64,000 bases of DNA from Marinobacter lipolyticus SM19 (GTDB lineage Bacteria > Pseudomonadota > Gammaproteobacteria > Pseudomonadales > Oleiphilaceae): NCBI RefSeq assembly GCF_000397065.2, contig NZ_KE007326.1, forward strand, positions 110,995 to 174,994, given 5' to 3'. Under the pieces are notes generated by a model, which worked only from the letters and a program-made list of their open reading frames with translations, did no database searches and had not been told where the DNA came from. Of this stretch, positions 54,682-63,887 are shown in pieces; the stretch's first letter is position 1, and each line of letters opens with the position of its first letter. Made by a program: the position numbers and the translations under genes.

Positions 54682-56418
54682 TCAATCCTGAGAGAGAGGC
54701 TCGGCATGGGCCTGGTTAGCAGCCCGATAAGCAAATGCCATGATCGGCCCGAGGGTGGCTCCGCCTGACCAGTAGGCCCGGCCGGAAGGTGACGCAACGC
54801 AATTACCAATCCCATACAAACCCGGTATTGGGCGGTTGGCGTAATCCAGCACCTGACCGTGGGTGTTCGTTCTTGGCCCACCTTTGGTATCCAGGGTGCC
54901 GCCAGTAATCAGTGCTGCGTAATAGGGACCCTCGCTCGCGATCGGGTGCATGGTGGGGTTACTGGATTTGCTACCGGGTGCCACGTGACCGTTAAACATC
55001 CGCTCAACGGCGCGTTCACCACGCTGGAAATCCAGATCCTGGCCATTGCGGGCCAGGTCGTTGAACCTGTGAATGGTTGCCTTGAGGTTATTCAGGAAGT
55101 CTGGTGACAGCTTGAGATTGCCAGTGTCTGACCGGTACTGGTGTAAACGGGTGGCGATCCCTTCGATCAGATCTTCAAGGGTTTCACCTTTGATGATGTG
55201 GCGATTGTCTGTGCCGTCGGGAACGATCTGGGAACCATAATCCTTGCTGGCACTGTGGTCCTGGGCGCGCTGGTCCCAGATGGAACACATCACCAGATTA
55301 GGATATTCCGCCCTGGTGCCGTCCCACTGGAAGAAGGTGGGCACCATTTCGTTGTACAAGGTCTTTTCATTAACCACTCGCTGTCCGTATTTGTTCACCA
55401 TCAACATGGAATCGCCGGTCATGGTGAAAATGCCGGACATGGAGCCATCTTTGGCCAGCGCCTTCTCCAGCAGGATCGGGCAGGACCAGGCGTAATTCAT
55501 GTTGCCAAGCTGCGCGCCAAGGCTGCTGGAGATCCGCACAAAATCCCCCTCATTGGTCAGTGCGGCGCACCCGCCATAGACCGGCATGCTCAGAAAATTC
55601 CGGCGCAGTTCCGGATCGTGAGTGAAACCACCGCTGGCAAAAATCACCGCCTTGCGGGCACGTACCCGGCGTGTCGTCCCTTCCTCGGTTTCCACCTCAA
55701 CGCCAACCGCTCTGCCCTTCTCATTACGGATGACACTAACAACCCGTTGCCCGGTCTGGATTTTTACACCGTCCCGGCGAGCCGCCACTGTCAGAGTACG
55801 AATGGCTACCTGGCCGCCATCGGCCATACTGGGGCTGGTATCCTTCGGGATCAGCACCCGGCCCATGGGCGCGTTCTCTCCAGCCAGATCCGCCCAGTAA
55901 TCAGGCACATCGGGCACATGGCGATAGGGCAGCGCGCCCTTCTCCGCCAAAAGCTCTACAGCCGGCGAGGCACTTTCATAGATCGCCTCACACATTTCGT
56001 ATTCCCAGTCACTCAGACCGAGTTTTGGCAATGAGGGGTCGTAGGACTGCGGCCGACTGAGACGTGCGACATAGCGCATGAATTCCGGCTTGGGGTCGGT
56101 ATTACCGGCATCACGCAGCGCTTTGTTGTTCGGAACCCAATACCAGAACGCAGCCTTGGCGGCCGTACCGCCCGGACTGGCAGCTTTTTCGAGGATTGCC
56201 ACGTCATTGCCCAGCCAGCGGGCAAACAGTGCAGCCGGCAGACCACTGCCTCCGCCCCCACAGACAACAATGTCATGTTCACTGTCATAGGCCTCTGGAG
56301 CGGCCGAAACCGTGCCCGCTGACAGCCCGCCCAACGCGACGGCAGCCACCCCTGCTCCGCTGGTCTTGATGAAATGACGCCGGGAAATGGAAGAGGGTTT
56401 TTGTTGTTTATCAGTCAT
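54682..56418 (-). CDS. Tat-exported FAD-dependent dehydrogenase (KstD / fumarate-reductase-like)
   Basis: A 578-residue FAD_binding_2 protein. The N-terminus has a twin-arginine signal (SRRHFIK, 12-18, then an Ala/Gly-rich segment to about 40). The dinucleotide site GGGGSG is at 54-59. The C-terminal GPYYAALITGGTLDTKGGPRTNT and PIPGLYGIGNCVASPSGRAYWSGGATLGP resemble 3-ketosteroid delta-1-dehydrogenases and flavocytochrome fumarate reductases. It probably dehydrogenates a cyclic ketone-type substrate in the periplasm and donates electrons to the adjacent cytochrome c. Substrate unknown. Confidence 0.82.
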   Translation of the reverse strand: MTDKQQKPSSISRRHFIKTSGAGVAAVALGGLSAGTVSAAPEAYDSEHDIVVCGGGGSGLPAALFARWLGNDVAILEKAASPGGTAAKAAFWYWVPNNKALRDAGNTDPKPEFMRYVARLSRPQSYDPSLPKLGLSDWEYEMCEAIYESASPAVELLAEKGALPYRHVPDVPDYWADLAGENAPMGRVLIPKDTSPSMADGGQVAIRTLTVAARRDGVKIQTGQRVVSVIRNEKGRAVGVEVETEEGTTRRVRARKAVIFASGGFTHDPELRRNFLSMPVYGGCAALTNEGDFVRISSSLGAQLGNMNYAWSCPILLEKALAKDGSMSGIFTMTGDSMLMVNKYGQRVVNEKTLYNEMVPTFFQWDGTRAEYPNLVMCSIWDQRAQDHSASKDYGSQIVPDGTDNRHIIKGETLEDLIEGIATRLHQYRSDTGNLKLSPDFLNNLKATIHRFNDLARNGQDLDFQRGERAVERMFNGHVAPGSKSSNPTMHPIASEGPYYAALITGGTLDTKGGPRTNTHGQVLDYANRPIPGLYGIGNCVASPSGRAYWSGGATLGPIMAFAYRAANQAHAEPLSQD

Positions 56419-56551
56419 TTCCAGAAACTCCAGTTATTTGCTGCTAATCCAGCCGCAGGGGGTAACCACCTTATTTGCGGCACTATGCTTCCTGGCCAGG
56501 TCCATAAGGTCCTGGCAAAAGGCGTTGTCTATCGGGAAAAAGGAGTAAGCT

Positions 56552-58318
56552 TTATCGTCGATGCAGCAGGTGCTGAATCACGTCCATCAACAATTGCTCA
56601 CAGGAAGACTGGCGGTGGAGAGAGCGCCAACCGACATGGTTATCAGGGCGCACCAGTATGCACCCGTCCTCATCAATCTCACGCAGTCGGGCCCAATCGC
56701 CGTAGCTGTCGGCATAGTCCAGACCGGGACCGATGCGTCGTACGGGAAGCTCAATACCGAGCTCCCGAGCAATCGTGGTAGCCGCCTGGCACCAGGCATC
56801 ACCGCCATGCCCGGTTAACAGGGTGAAATGCCCTTTGCCGGTGATATCAAGGGTAGAAACCCGATGACCCTGAGGGTCTGTCAGCCAGGCGTGAGGAAGG
56901 CGGGCACCCGGCCAGGTGGTGGGCTGGTAGTAGAGTTCGGCGTCACGCTGATAGCCAGGCTCATCCGTTCCGTCAGTGACGACCGCAGCGCTTCGATAAC
57001 GCTGGCCAAGTTCAACGCCGTGACAATTGAACTGATAGTTCTGCAATTGAATGGCCTGGTCCAGTTCGGCACGACGCTCCTGCCCGGCAACGCTGTCGGT
57101 GGAGAGTTCCTGGAGGCTGGCCCAACCCTCTTCTTCGCTCTGCCCGGGTTTGAAACCCAGGGCATCGGCTATGGGCCGCATGTTTCGTACACTCTCCAGA
57201 GCACGGTCGACGACCTGGCGACCGACTGGCTGCCTCTCTTCACTGTAACTGTCCAGCAGGCCAGGGCCAGCCTTGCCATGAATCACCATGGCCAGCTTCC
57301 AGGCCAGATTGTAGGCATCCTGCACCGAGGTATTGGAGCCCAGTCCGTTGGCAGGGGGATGGCGGTGGACAGCATCTCCGACGCAGAACACTCTGCCCTC
57401 TGAGTATCGCTGCGCAACCACGTGGTTAATCTGCCATTTACTGGTTGAAAGTATCTCGATCGGGATTGTCTCATCACCGATAACCCGGCGAGCCCGTTCG
57501 GTGACAGCCGCTTCGCTCAGATCAGGCTCACCCTCGGCCGGATCATACATATAGAGCATCACCCACTCATTCCACGGCCGCACACAGATGAACGTGCCGC
57601 TGCCTACCCAGTAGTCATTGCCTGGCTGAACCATCCAGTAAAGAACACCCGGTCGATGCTCGCAGTAGCGCCGAAGGTCGGCCCGAAGCCAGACATTCAC
57701 CGCACAGCCAAGCCCCGACTCGCCCTCAAGTGGAAGGCCAAGTTTTTCGACAACGCGACTACGTGCGCCGTCAGCGCCGATCATGTACTTTGCCCGGACT
57801 CGATACTCACGCTGCAAACCACGATCGAAAATGCGCGCGGTAACGCCTTCCTCATCCTGGCTGAAGTCGATCAGTTCATTATTGAAGCGTACCTCACCAC
57901 CAGCGCGCAGCGCTTCGGTTGCCAGTACTGGCTCCAGGACGTGCTGGGGGATATTACACATGGAGGAAGGGCTGGCCTTCTCGTAGTCGGACTTGCGCTC
58001 AATGGCATTCCCCCAGGTGAGCAACCGGCCCAGTTCCTGGCCGGCAAAGCTGGTAGCCCAGACGTTGTTGGCCATCAGATCATGAGGCGTCGCGGCTGCC
58101 ATGACACTGCGCTCGACCCCCGCATCGCGGAACACTTCGACCGTACGCTGGTTGGTGATGTGAGCGCGCGGACTGTTGGCCGTCCAGCGATGCTTGGTGA
58201 TCAGGAGAGAGTCGATCCCATAGCGGGACAACAGCAAGGACGCACTCAGTCCGGCAGGCCCGCCACCAACGATGAGTACGGGGACCTGGAAAACGTCATC
58301 TGAGTTTTGCTGATTCAT
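56552..58318 (-). CDS. FAD-dependent aromatic-ring monooxygenase (TfdB/MhpA-like)
   Basis: A 588-residue group A flavin monooxygenase, probably hydroxylating a phenolic ring with NAD(P)H and O2. Motifs are the FAD fingerprint GGGPAG (18-23), the DG motif GADGARSRVV (181-190), the GD motif VGDAVHRHPPANGLGSNTSVQDAYNLAWKL from 313, and a thioredoxin-like C-terminal domain. Closest by layout to 2,4-dichlorophenol hydroxylase and MhpA. GGAGA precedes the ATG. Beside the ring-cleavage dioxygenase it would supply a catechol. Confidence 0.88.
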   Translation of the reverse strand: MNQQNSDDVFQVPVLIVGGGPAGLSASLLLSRYGIDSLLITKHRWTANSPRAHITNQRTVEVFRDAGVERSVMAAATPHDLMANNVWATSFAGQELGRLLTWGNAIERKSDYEKASPSSMCNIPQHVLEPVLATEALRAGGEVRFNNELIDFSQDEEGVTARIFDRGLQREYRVRAKYMIGADGARSRVVEKLGLPLEGESGLGCAVNVWLRADLRRYCEHRPGVLYWMVQPGNDYWVGSGTFICVRPWNEWVMLYMYDPAEGEPDLSEAAVTERARRVIGDETIPIEILSTSKWQINHVVAQRYSEGRVFCVGDAVHRHPPANGLGSNTSVQDAYNLAWKLAMVIHGKAGPGLLDSYSEERQPVGRQVVDRALESVRNMRPIADALGFKPGQSEEEGWASLQELSTDSVAGQERRAELDQAIQLQNYQFNCHGVELGQRYRSAAVVTDGTDEPGYQRDAELYYQPTTWPGARLPHAWLTDPQGHRVSTLDITGKGHFTLLTGHGGDAWCQAATTIARELGIELPVRRIGPGLDYADSYGDWARLREIDEDGCILVRPDNHVGWRSLHRQSSCEQLLMDVIQHLLHRR

Positions 58319-58373
58319 TTTGTGTTCTCCGCATTTTGTTCTTGTAATGACGGTTCGGGGTTAAGGTTCCGGG

Positions 58374-59315
58374 TTAAAGAGCTTCGAAATTAATGGTGAA
58401 CTCAGGCGGTGCTTCCGGACCCCACAGATAGAGGGAGTCCTCCGGCGGGTGATCCGCAGACTGCCACTCAACCCCGGCGGGCACATAATCGATATCAAAG
58501 GAATATTCGCTGTAGCTACCCCAGGGGTCACGAACGTAATGGAAGTAATTGGAGCCCAGTACATGCCGGCCCAGCCCCCATCCTTCAGCCCATCCCTTAT
58601 CGGCCATGAACATGGCGCCCAGTCCGACTTCGTTAATCGACGCGACATCCCAGCTGCAGTGATGGAATCCCGGCGCCTCCGACTGGACAAAGGCAACTGT
58701 GTGGTGGTCCGCGCCGTGAATGGCGTGCATGAACGCGACAATGTCTGCAGCACGGTCCGATAGCCGAAGCCCGAGAATCCGCGAATAGAAATTCAGGGTT
58801 CGATTCAGGTTCCGGGTGAACAGCAGAATATGAGACAACCGGCGCGGACGGACTTTGGGAGCATGGCGACGGTAGGGTGCCCCCCGGTTTCCGACAGGCA
58901 CAGGCTCAAAGGACGTTGAAGCTTTTTCGTCCGGAGTCACTTTTGGAGCAACACGCACCCCTACCCGGGTGCCGTCGCAGTCGTGGAACCAGAAGCCTTG
59001 CAGTCCCTCCGGGTCGGCATCCACGCTGAGACCTTCCGCCCGGACCCGCGCTTCAATAATCGGCAGGTCCTTGGCATAGACACCAAAACATATCTGCCTG
59101 AGGGACTTTCGCGTTCCGTGATGCAAGTAGGCCCACGGATGGGGATCAAAATGGGATCGCAGGACCAGTACCCCGGATTCCTCACGGACATCCAGACCGA
59201 AGCTGGTATAGAAATCATGTGCGGTTTCCAGGCACGGCACATTCAGCGCGAAGTGATCGAGTGAATGCACCCCTACGGGCCTGGTCGGCTGATTCGGCTC
59301 TTTGTTCAGTGCCAT
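58374..59315 (-). CDS. Type I (VOC) extradiol ring-cleavage dioxygenase
   Basis: A 313-residue two-domain extradiol dioxygenase that would open a catechol at the meta position. The C-terminal domain has the 2-His-1-Glu iron site: His162 (LSHILLF), His218/219 (GFHHCSW) and Glu270 (SYSEYSF). The family signature G-x-G-R-H-x(2)-G-S-N-Y-F-H-Y is near 248-260. The N-terminal domain lacks ligands, as usual. GGAGG eight bases before the ATG at 59315 fixes the start. It sits between the monooxygenase and the FAH-family hydrolase in a meta-cleavage layout. Confidence 0.88.
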   Translation of the reverse strand: MALNKEPNQPTRPVGVHSLDHFALNVPCLETAHDFYTSFGLDVREESGVLVLRSHFDPHPWAYLHHGTRKSLRQICFGVYAKDLPIIEARVRAEGLSVDADPEGLQGFWFHDCDGTRVGVRVAPKVTPDEKASTSFEPVPVGNRGAPYRRHAPKVRPRRLSHILLFTRNLNRTLNFYSRILGLRLSDRAADIVAFMHAIHGADHHTVAFVQSEAPGFHHCSWDVASINEVGLGAMFMADKGWAEGWGLGRHVLGSNYFHYVRDPWGSYSEYSFDIDYVPAGVEWQSADHPPEDSLYLWGPEAPPEFTINFEAL

Positions 59316-59404
59316 GGTACCGTCCTCCAATTACATGCAGCGTTGGAGTGGCTGCTTTTTTGTTTTATTGAAGAGCCCCGCCCTCAGGCCGGGCTGCCGT
59401 CATC

Positions 59405-60265
59405 TCAGCATTCTTCATCGACAATGGGGTTGCGCAGGACACCAATACCCTCTATCTCAACCTCACAGACATCACCGGCTTTCATGAACACTTTGGGGTC
59501 ACGCGCGTAACCGATTCCTGCCGGTGTACCGGTCACAATCAGGTCACCCACTTCGAGTGTGATGGCCTCACTGATGATGCTCACCAGACTGGCCACATCG
59601 AAAAGCATGTCGCTGGTGTTGGCCTTTTGCATGACCTTGCCATTCAGTCGGGTGGTCAGTTGCAGGCCTTTTGCCCCGGGCGGGAGTTCGTCTGCAGTCA
59701 CAAATTCGGGACCGAACGCCCCCGTGGCATCGAAATTCTTGCCAACAGTCCATTGCGGCGACTTGAACTGGTAATCCCGCACCGAACCATCATTGAACAG
59801 TGAATAGCCGGCAACGTGGTTGAGCGCCTGATCTTTCGGGATATGACGCCCCTTTTTCCCAATCACGGCCACCATTTCCCCCTCAAAGTCCAACTGCACC
59901 GAGCAGTTTGGACGCACGATAGCCTCGCCATCGGCAATCAGGCTCGACGTAAAACGCGGGAAAAGGGTGGGATAATCCGGCTGGTCATAAGGACTTTCTT
60001 TGGTGTGATCGGCGTAATTCAGCCCCACACAAATGATCTTCGAAGGGCGATGAAATGGAACGCTTACGCGAAAAGCGGAGGGGTCCAGCACAGCGCTGCG
60101 CATCAGGACCGTCGCCGCTCTTTCTATCGCTCCCTGGCCCCGGCACAGCAAGCTATCAAGGCTTCCCGGATACCCTTCCTGGTTCGCGTACAAGCCTCTA
60201 AGGACTCCAGAGTCACGGACTGCAATACCTGGCACTGTGTCCTTCTCAATACTTACGAAGCGCAT
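59405..60265 (-). CDS. Fumarylacetoacetate hydrolase-family protein
   Basis: A 286-residue FAH-fold enzyme: PSKIICVGLNYADHTKE at 74-90, metal ligands Glu128 and Glu130 (DFEGEMVAVIG) and Asp159, and TGTPAGIGYARDP near the C-terminus. The family includes meta-cleavage-product hydrolases, decarboxylases and 2-keto-4-pentenoate hydratases. Next to an extradiol dioxygenase it probably processes the ring-cleavage product. It is the first gene of the minus-strand catabolic operon, with a promoter and inverted repeat just upstream. Confidence 0.87.
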   Translation of the reverse strand: MRFVSIEKDTVPGIAVRDSGVLRGLYANQEGYPGSLDSLLCRGQGAIERAATVLMRSAVLDPSAFRVSVPFHRPSKIICVGLNYADHTKESPYDQPDYPTLFPRFTSSLIADGEAIVRPNCSVQLDFEGEMVAVIGKKGRHIPKDQALNHVAGYSLFNDGSVRDYQFKSPQWTVGKNFDATGAFGPEFVTADELPPGAKGLQLTTRLNGKVMQKANTSDMLFDVASLVSIISEAITLEVGDLIVTGTPAGIGYARDPKVFMKAGDVCEVEIEGIGVLRNPIVDEEC

Positions 60266-60314
60266 ATTCCATTCCCTATTGTTGTGGCGCATACAGCGCC
60301 TGTTTTTGGGCTAA

Positions 60315-60348
60315 AATATATATCTCACAACATTATATATTCTGTCAA
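60315..60348 (-). promoter_or_regulatory. Promoter and operator of the catabolic operon
   Basis: On the minus strand a consensus -35 TTGACA (60343-60348) is followed 17-18 bases on by AGATAT/GATATA as a possible -10. Overlapping this, AATATATA (60315-60322) and TATATATT (60334-60341) form perfect 8-bp arms 11 bp apart, a likely repressor site covering the promoter. It lies about 50-80 bp upstream of the FAH-family start in an AT-rich gap. Confidence 0.6.
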
Positions 60349-60409
60349 CAAGATAATATATTTTCTTTGTATAAACTATCAAAGGCATTTTGGGGAGGGG
60401 CCGCTCCCC

Positions 60410-62788
60410 CTATCGCACCTGCTTCCTGAACATAAAGTGCGCCAGGGCTGGCAGTAACAAACCGGCACCCAGCATGTTCCAGATGAACATGAAGGCCAGC
60501 AGAATCCCCATATCAGCCTGAAACTGAATCGGCGAAAAGTACCAGGTGGATACCGCGACTCCGAGCGTGATGCCCGTCAATGCCACGACCTTTCCGGTAA
60601 ACAACAGGGCTTCATAGTAGGCGTCCGATAGCGACTGCCCCTCACGAAGCCTGGCTATCGTCACCGACAGGATATAAAGCGCGTAATCCACCCCTATCCC
60701 TACCCCCAGGGCGATGACGGGGAGCGTAGACACCTTCACCCCAATATCCAGGACAACCATCAGCGCCTCACACAGGATCGACGTAAGCAACAGGGGGATA
60801 ACAGCGCAAATCACAGCCCTGACCGAGCGGAAGGTAATGTAGGCGAGCACGATGACGGCGGCATACACCATCAACAGCATCTGGTAGTTGGCGGTCTTGA
60901 CGACACTGTTGGTCGCCGCCTGGATGCCGGCATTGCCTGCGGCATTGAGGAACCGGATATCGTCAGTGCTGTACTCTGCGGAAAAACGCTCCACGACATC
61001 CGCTACAGCCTGCAGCGTTTCTGCCTTGTGATCTTTCAGGTAAGCGTAAACACTGAGCAGATCACAGCTTTGGTTAAAAAGCTCCCGGGGGGCCCGGGTG
61101 GCAATCGCGTTCAGTAGTCCCTGTGTTCTCGGAAGTTCATACCAACGCAGATTACCTTCGTTCATTCCGACGGCAGACTGTTTGCTCAGCCCGGCAAAGG
61201 AATTGGTTGACTCCACGGCATCAAGATTCTGTAACTGCCGCTCCAACGCCTCCACCATCAACAGGTTGTTGTAGTTGACGCACTCGTAGGTCCCGGTTTC
61301 GACCATAACGACATAGATGTCACTGCTGATCGAGTAGTTATCAACGATAAAGGCGTTATCCATATTGTATTCGGAGTCTGGCCTCAGTTCCGGTGCGCCC
61401 GAGCCCAGGTCACCAATTTTCAGATCGGCGCTGATTACCAGACCCGCTATGGCCAAACCAGCACTGACCACCACCGCCACCGAGGCAAACTTGCGCCTGG
61501 TGAACTTGTCCAGTACTTCCCACAACGGATGCTTCTTATGATCCACATCGTTACGGTCACGCTGCTCTTCAGCCACACTTCGCATGGCGGCTTGGCGGTT
61601 AACGCCGGTGTACGACAACAGCAGTGGCAGCATGACCAGGTTGGTGAATATCAGTATTGCCACACCAAGACTTGCAGCGATAGCCAGTTCCTGGATTGCC
61701 TGGATATCAATCATCATCAAGACTGCAAAACCGACCGCGTCGGCCAGAAGCGCGGTGATTCCGGCCACAAACAGACGTCGGAAGGTGTAGCGCGCGGCGA
61801 CCAGTTTATGGGTTCCCCGCCCGATATCCGCCATGATGCCGTTCATCTTCTGAGCCCCATGGCTCATGCCAATCGCAAACACAAGAAACGGCACCAGCAC
61901 CGAGTATGGATCCAGCTGGTAACCCAACAACGGCAACAAACCGATCAGCCAGCTCACGGCGGTCAGTGAACAAAAAACAACGAGAGCGGTGCTGGTCACA
62001 CACCGTGTGTAGGCGTAGATCACCCCAGTACAGATAATGATGGCGATCAGGAAGAACTGTAATACCTGCTCAAGCCCAAGAATCAGATCCCCCACCAGCT
62101 TGGAGAAACCCGTAATATAGATCTTCACGCCCATGGGTTCGTACTTGGCTTCCAGTTCATTGAGCCGGTTCACCAGATCCCGGTATTCAATGCCGCTATC
62201 CTCATTGAGCGGCACCAGAACGATGCTTGACTGGAAGTTGTTCGCTACGAGACGCCCGATTTCGCCGGACTTTTCGATGTTCGCCCGTACCTGCGCCAGG
62301 CTTTCGGCGCTTCCATCGTAATCATCGGGAATGACCGGGCCGCCATCCAGGCCATACTCGGTCACTCCGACCCAACGTACCGCAGGTGTCCAGAGTGACT
62401 TCATGTAGGGGCGGTCCACGCCCTCCATCAGGAAAATATCGTCATTCAGAAGACGCAGTGTATTGAGGTAATCCGCGTCAATGACCGTCCCTTCGGTATT
62501 TTCCACCGCAATACGCAAGGTATTGGCCAACCCCGACAGGTCCGCTTTATGGTCATAGTAATTAACAATGTACTGGTGCTGCAGCGGAATCATCTTTTCA
62601 AATGACGCGTCCAACCGGATATTCCGGGCGGAATAGCCCAGAAACAATGTCACCAGTGCGAAGACCAGTAGAATGAGTGCACGGTTGTTGAAGATCACCC
62701 TCTCCAGGAGGGTTCCTGAGTTCCTGTCAAATGCGTCGAGCTGGCGTACCACCACGAATTCACGTTTTTCATTGTTTTGAGCGTTCAT
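60410..62788 (-). CDS. MMPL/RND-superfamily transporter (second copy)
   Basis: A 792-residue inner-membrane transporter with the same two-half, 12-TM architecture as the protein at 50799-53225 and similar motifs (SFEKMIPLQHQYIVNYYDHK after TM1; GVGIGVDYALYILSVTIARLREGQ in the second half). It is clearly paralogous but well diverged. It pairs with its own upstream YCF48-like gene, 14 bp away, and a DUF1329 gene beyond. The ribosome site (GTGAAAGA) is weak. Confidence 0.87.
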   Translation of the reverse strand: MNAQNNEKREFVVVRQLDAFDRNSGTLLERVIFNNRALILLVFALVTLFLGYSARNIRLDASFEKMIPLQHQYIVNYYDHKADLSGLANTLRIAVENTEGTVIDADYLNTLRLLNDDIFLMEGVDRPYMKSLWTPAVRWVGVTEYGLDGGPVIPDDYDGSAESLAQVRANIEKSGEIGRLVANNFQSSIVLVPLNEDSGIEYRDLVNRLNELEAKYEPMGVKIYITGFSKLVGDLILGLEQVLQFFLIAIIICTGVIYAYTRCVTSTALVVFCSLTAVSWLIGLLPLLGYQLDPYSVLVPFLVFAIGMSHGAQKMNGIMADIGRGTHKLVAARYTFRRLFVAGITALLADAVGFAVLMMIDIQAIQELAIAASLGVAILIFTNLVMLPLLLSYTGVNRQAAMRSVAEEQRDRNDVDHKKHPLWEVLDKFTRRKFASVAVVVSAGLAIAGLVISADLKIGDLGSGAPELRPDSEYNMDNAFIVDNYSISSDIYVVMVETGTYECVNYNNLLMVEALERQLQNLDAVESTNSFAGLSKQSAVGMNEGNLRWYELPRTQGLLNAIATRAPRELFNQSCDLLSVYAYLKDHKAETLQAVADVVERFSAEYSTDDIRFLNAAGNAGIQAATNSVVKTANYQMLLMVYAAVIVLAYITFRSVRAVICAVIPLLLTSILCEALMVVLDIGVKVSTLPVIALGVGIGVDYALYILSVTIARLREGQSLSDAYYEALLFTGKVVALTGITLGVAVSTWYFSPIQFQADMGILLAFMFIWNMLGAGLLLPALAHFMFRKQVR

Positions 62789-62802
62789 ATTCTTTCACCG
62801 CA

Positions 62803-63840
62803 TCACTGGAGGGACTGTGGGCCCGCAAAGGTCGACAAATAGATCCGGTCGCCCTTGAGCGCCATGCCGGCAGCGGGTGCATTGACTCGACCATTGGGTT
62901 CACAACGGGTATCGCAGCCAGAAAAAACCTGCCCGGACTGAGTCAGGACATAAAGCTGGTTGTCGTCCGAGGTGGAGATGTCTGCTATCGCAGCTTCGGT
63001 CGGTATGTTGACCAGCTCCCAGTTCCCTTCATTGAGCTGTCGGTACAGGTGCCCTTTCATTCCGTAGATATAGAGCGCCCCCTGAGCTTCCGTTACACCG
63101 AAGAAGGAGCCTGGATACGGGCTTTCCTGCCTGACATAACTTAAGCCGGCATCGTCGGAACGGTATAAAGTGCCCTGCTCGCCCACCACATAGATTGCAT
63201 CTCCATGGTGTGCCGCACCGTACAAGTGCATGTATTCGTTCTCTTCAAATCGATGTGTAATGGGCTGGATGTGTACGTCCTGACCCGAGAATGTCATCTC
63301 CAGGGCTAAACCATAGGCACCGAACACCTGTACTCGCCCCGGGGCAACCTCAATGGCATCGAACAGCGGTTTATCCGGGCCCTGTCGGGCATGGCTGGCC
63401 ACTTCCCTCTCGAGCATCGACTTATCCGGATCACTTAATTCCGTCTGATCGATGTATTGTTGGTAGATATCGGGGATATCCTCGCCATTAATCAGAATGC
63501 GCCACCGGGACTGGGAGACATCGGCAAGGAGCAGCACAGTGCCGGAATGCCCCAGCGCTAACAGCCCATTGGAAACGGGCTTGATTCTGGTGATGCTCGT
63601 CGAAACCGGCACCTGATCCTGAGACCATTGCCCGTCCCCCGAGGAGCGCATGACAATCCCTCGTTCACCGGCCATAAACAGCTCATCACCCGCCCGGGCT
63701 ACTGTCAGCATGACGCTGGAGTTCAATCTGTGGCTCACATAACTTGAGATATCGAGCGGGTCCAGACTGCCAGTTGCCGCGGCAACCATCGGCGCCAACC
63801 CACTCAAAGCCGTTATCAACAGAGTTTTAAATACGTTCAT
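62803..63840 (-). CDS. YCF48-like propeller protein (second copy)
   Basis: A 345-residue exported protein with a signal peptide ending near AAATG (about residue 25). A beta-propeller follows with degenerate Asp-box repeats (RSSGDGQW, YRSDDAGLSY) and WRILINGEDIPDIYQQYIDQ in the middle. The repeats are weaker than in the copy at 53251-54231. It is encoded directly upstream of the second MMPL gene, mirroring the first set. The ATG at 63840 was preferred over an in-frame start at 63867. Confidence 0.75.
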   Translation of the reverse strand: MNVFKTLLITALSGLAPMVAAATGSLDPLDISSYVSHRLNSSVMLTVARAGDELFMAGERGIVMRSSGDGQWSQDQVPVSTSITRIKPVSNGLLALGHSGTVLLLADVSQSRWRILINGEDIPDIYQQYIDQTELSDPDKSMLEREVASHARQGPDKPLFDAIEVAPGRVQVFGAYGLALEMTFSGQDVHIQPITHRFEENEYMHLYGAAHHGDAIYVVGEQGTLYRSDDAGLSYVRQESPYPGSFFGVTEAQGALYIYGMKGHLYRQLNEGNWELVNIPTEAAIADISTSDDNQLYVLTQSGQVFSGCDTRCEPNGRVNAPAAGMALKGDRIYLSTFAGPQSLQ

Positions 63841-63887
63841 AGTGATACCTTCAATCGCCGGGACCACTGGGGCCCCGGCGCTTTCAG

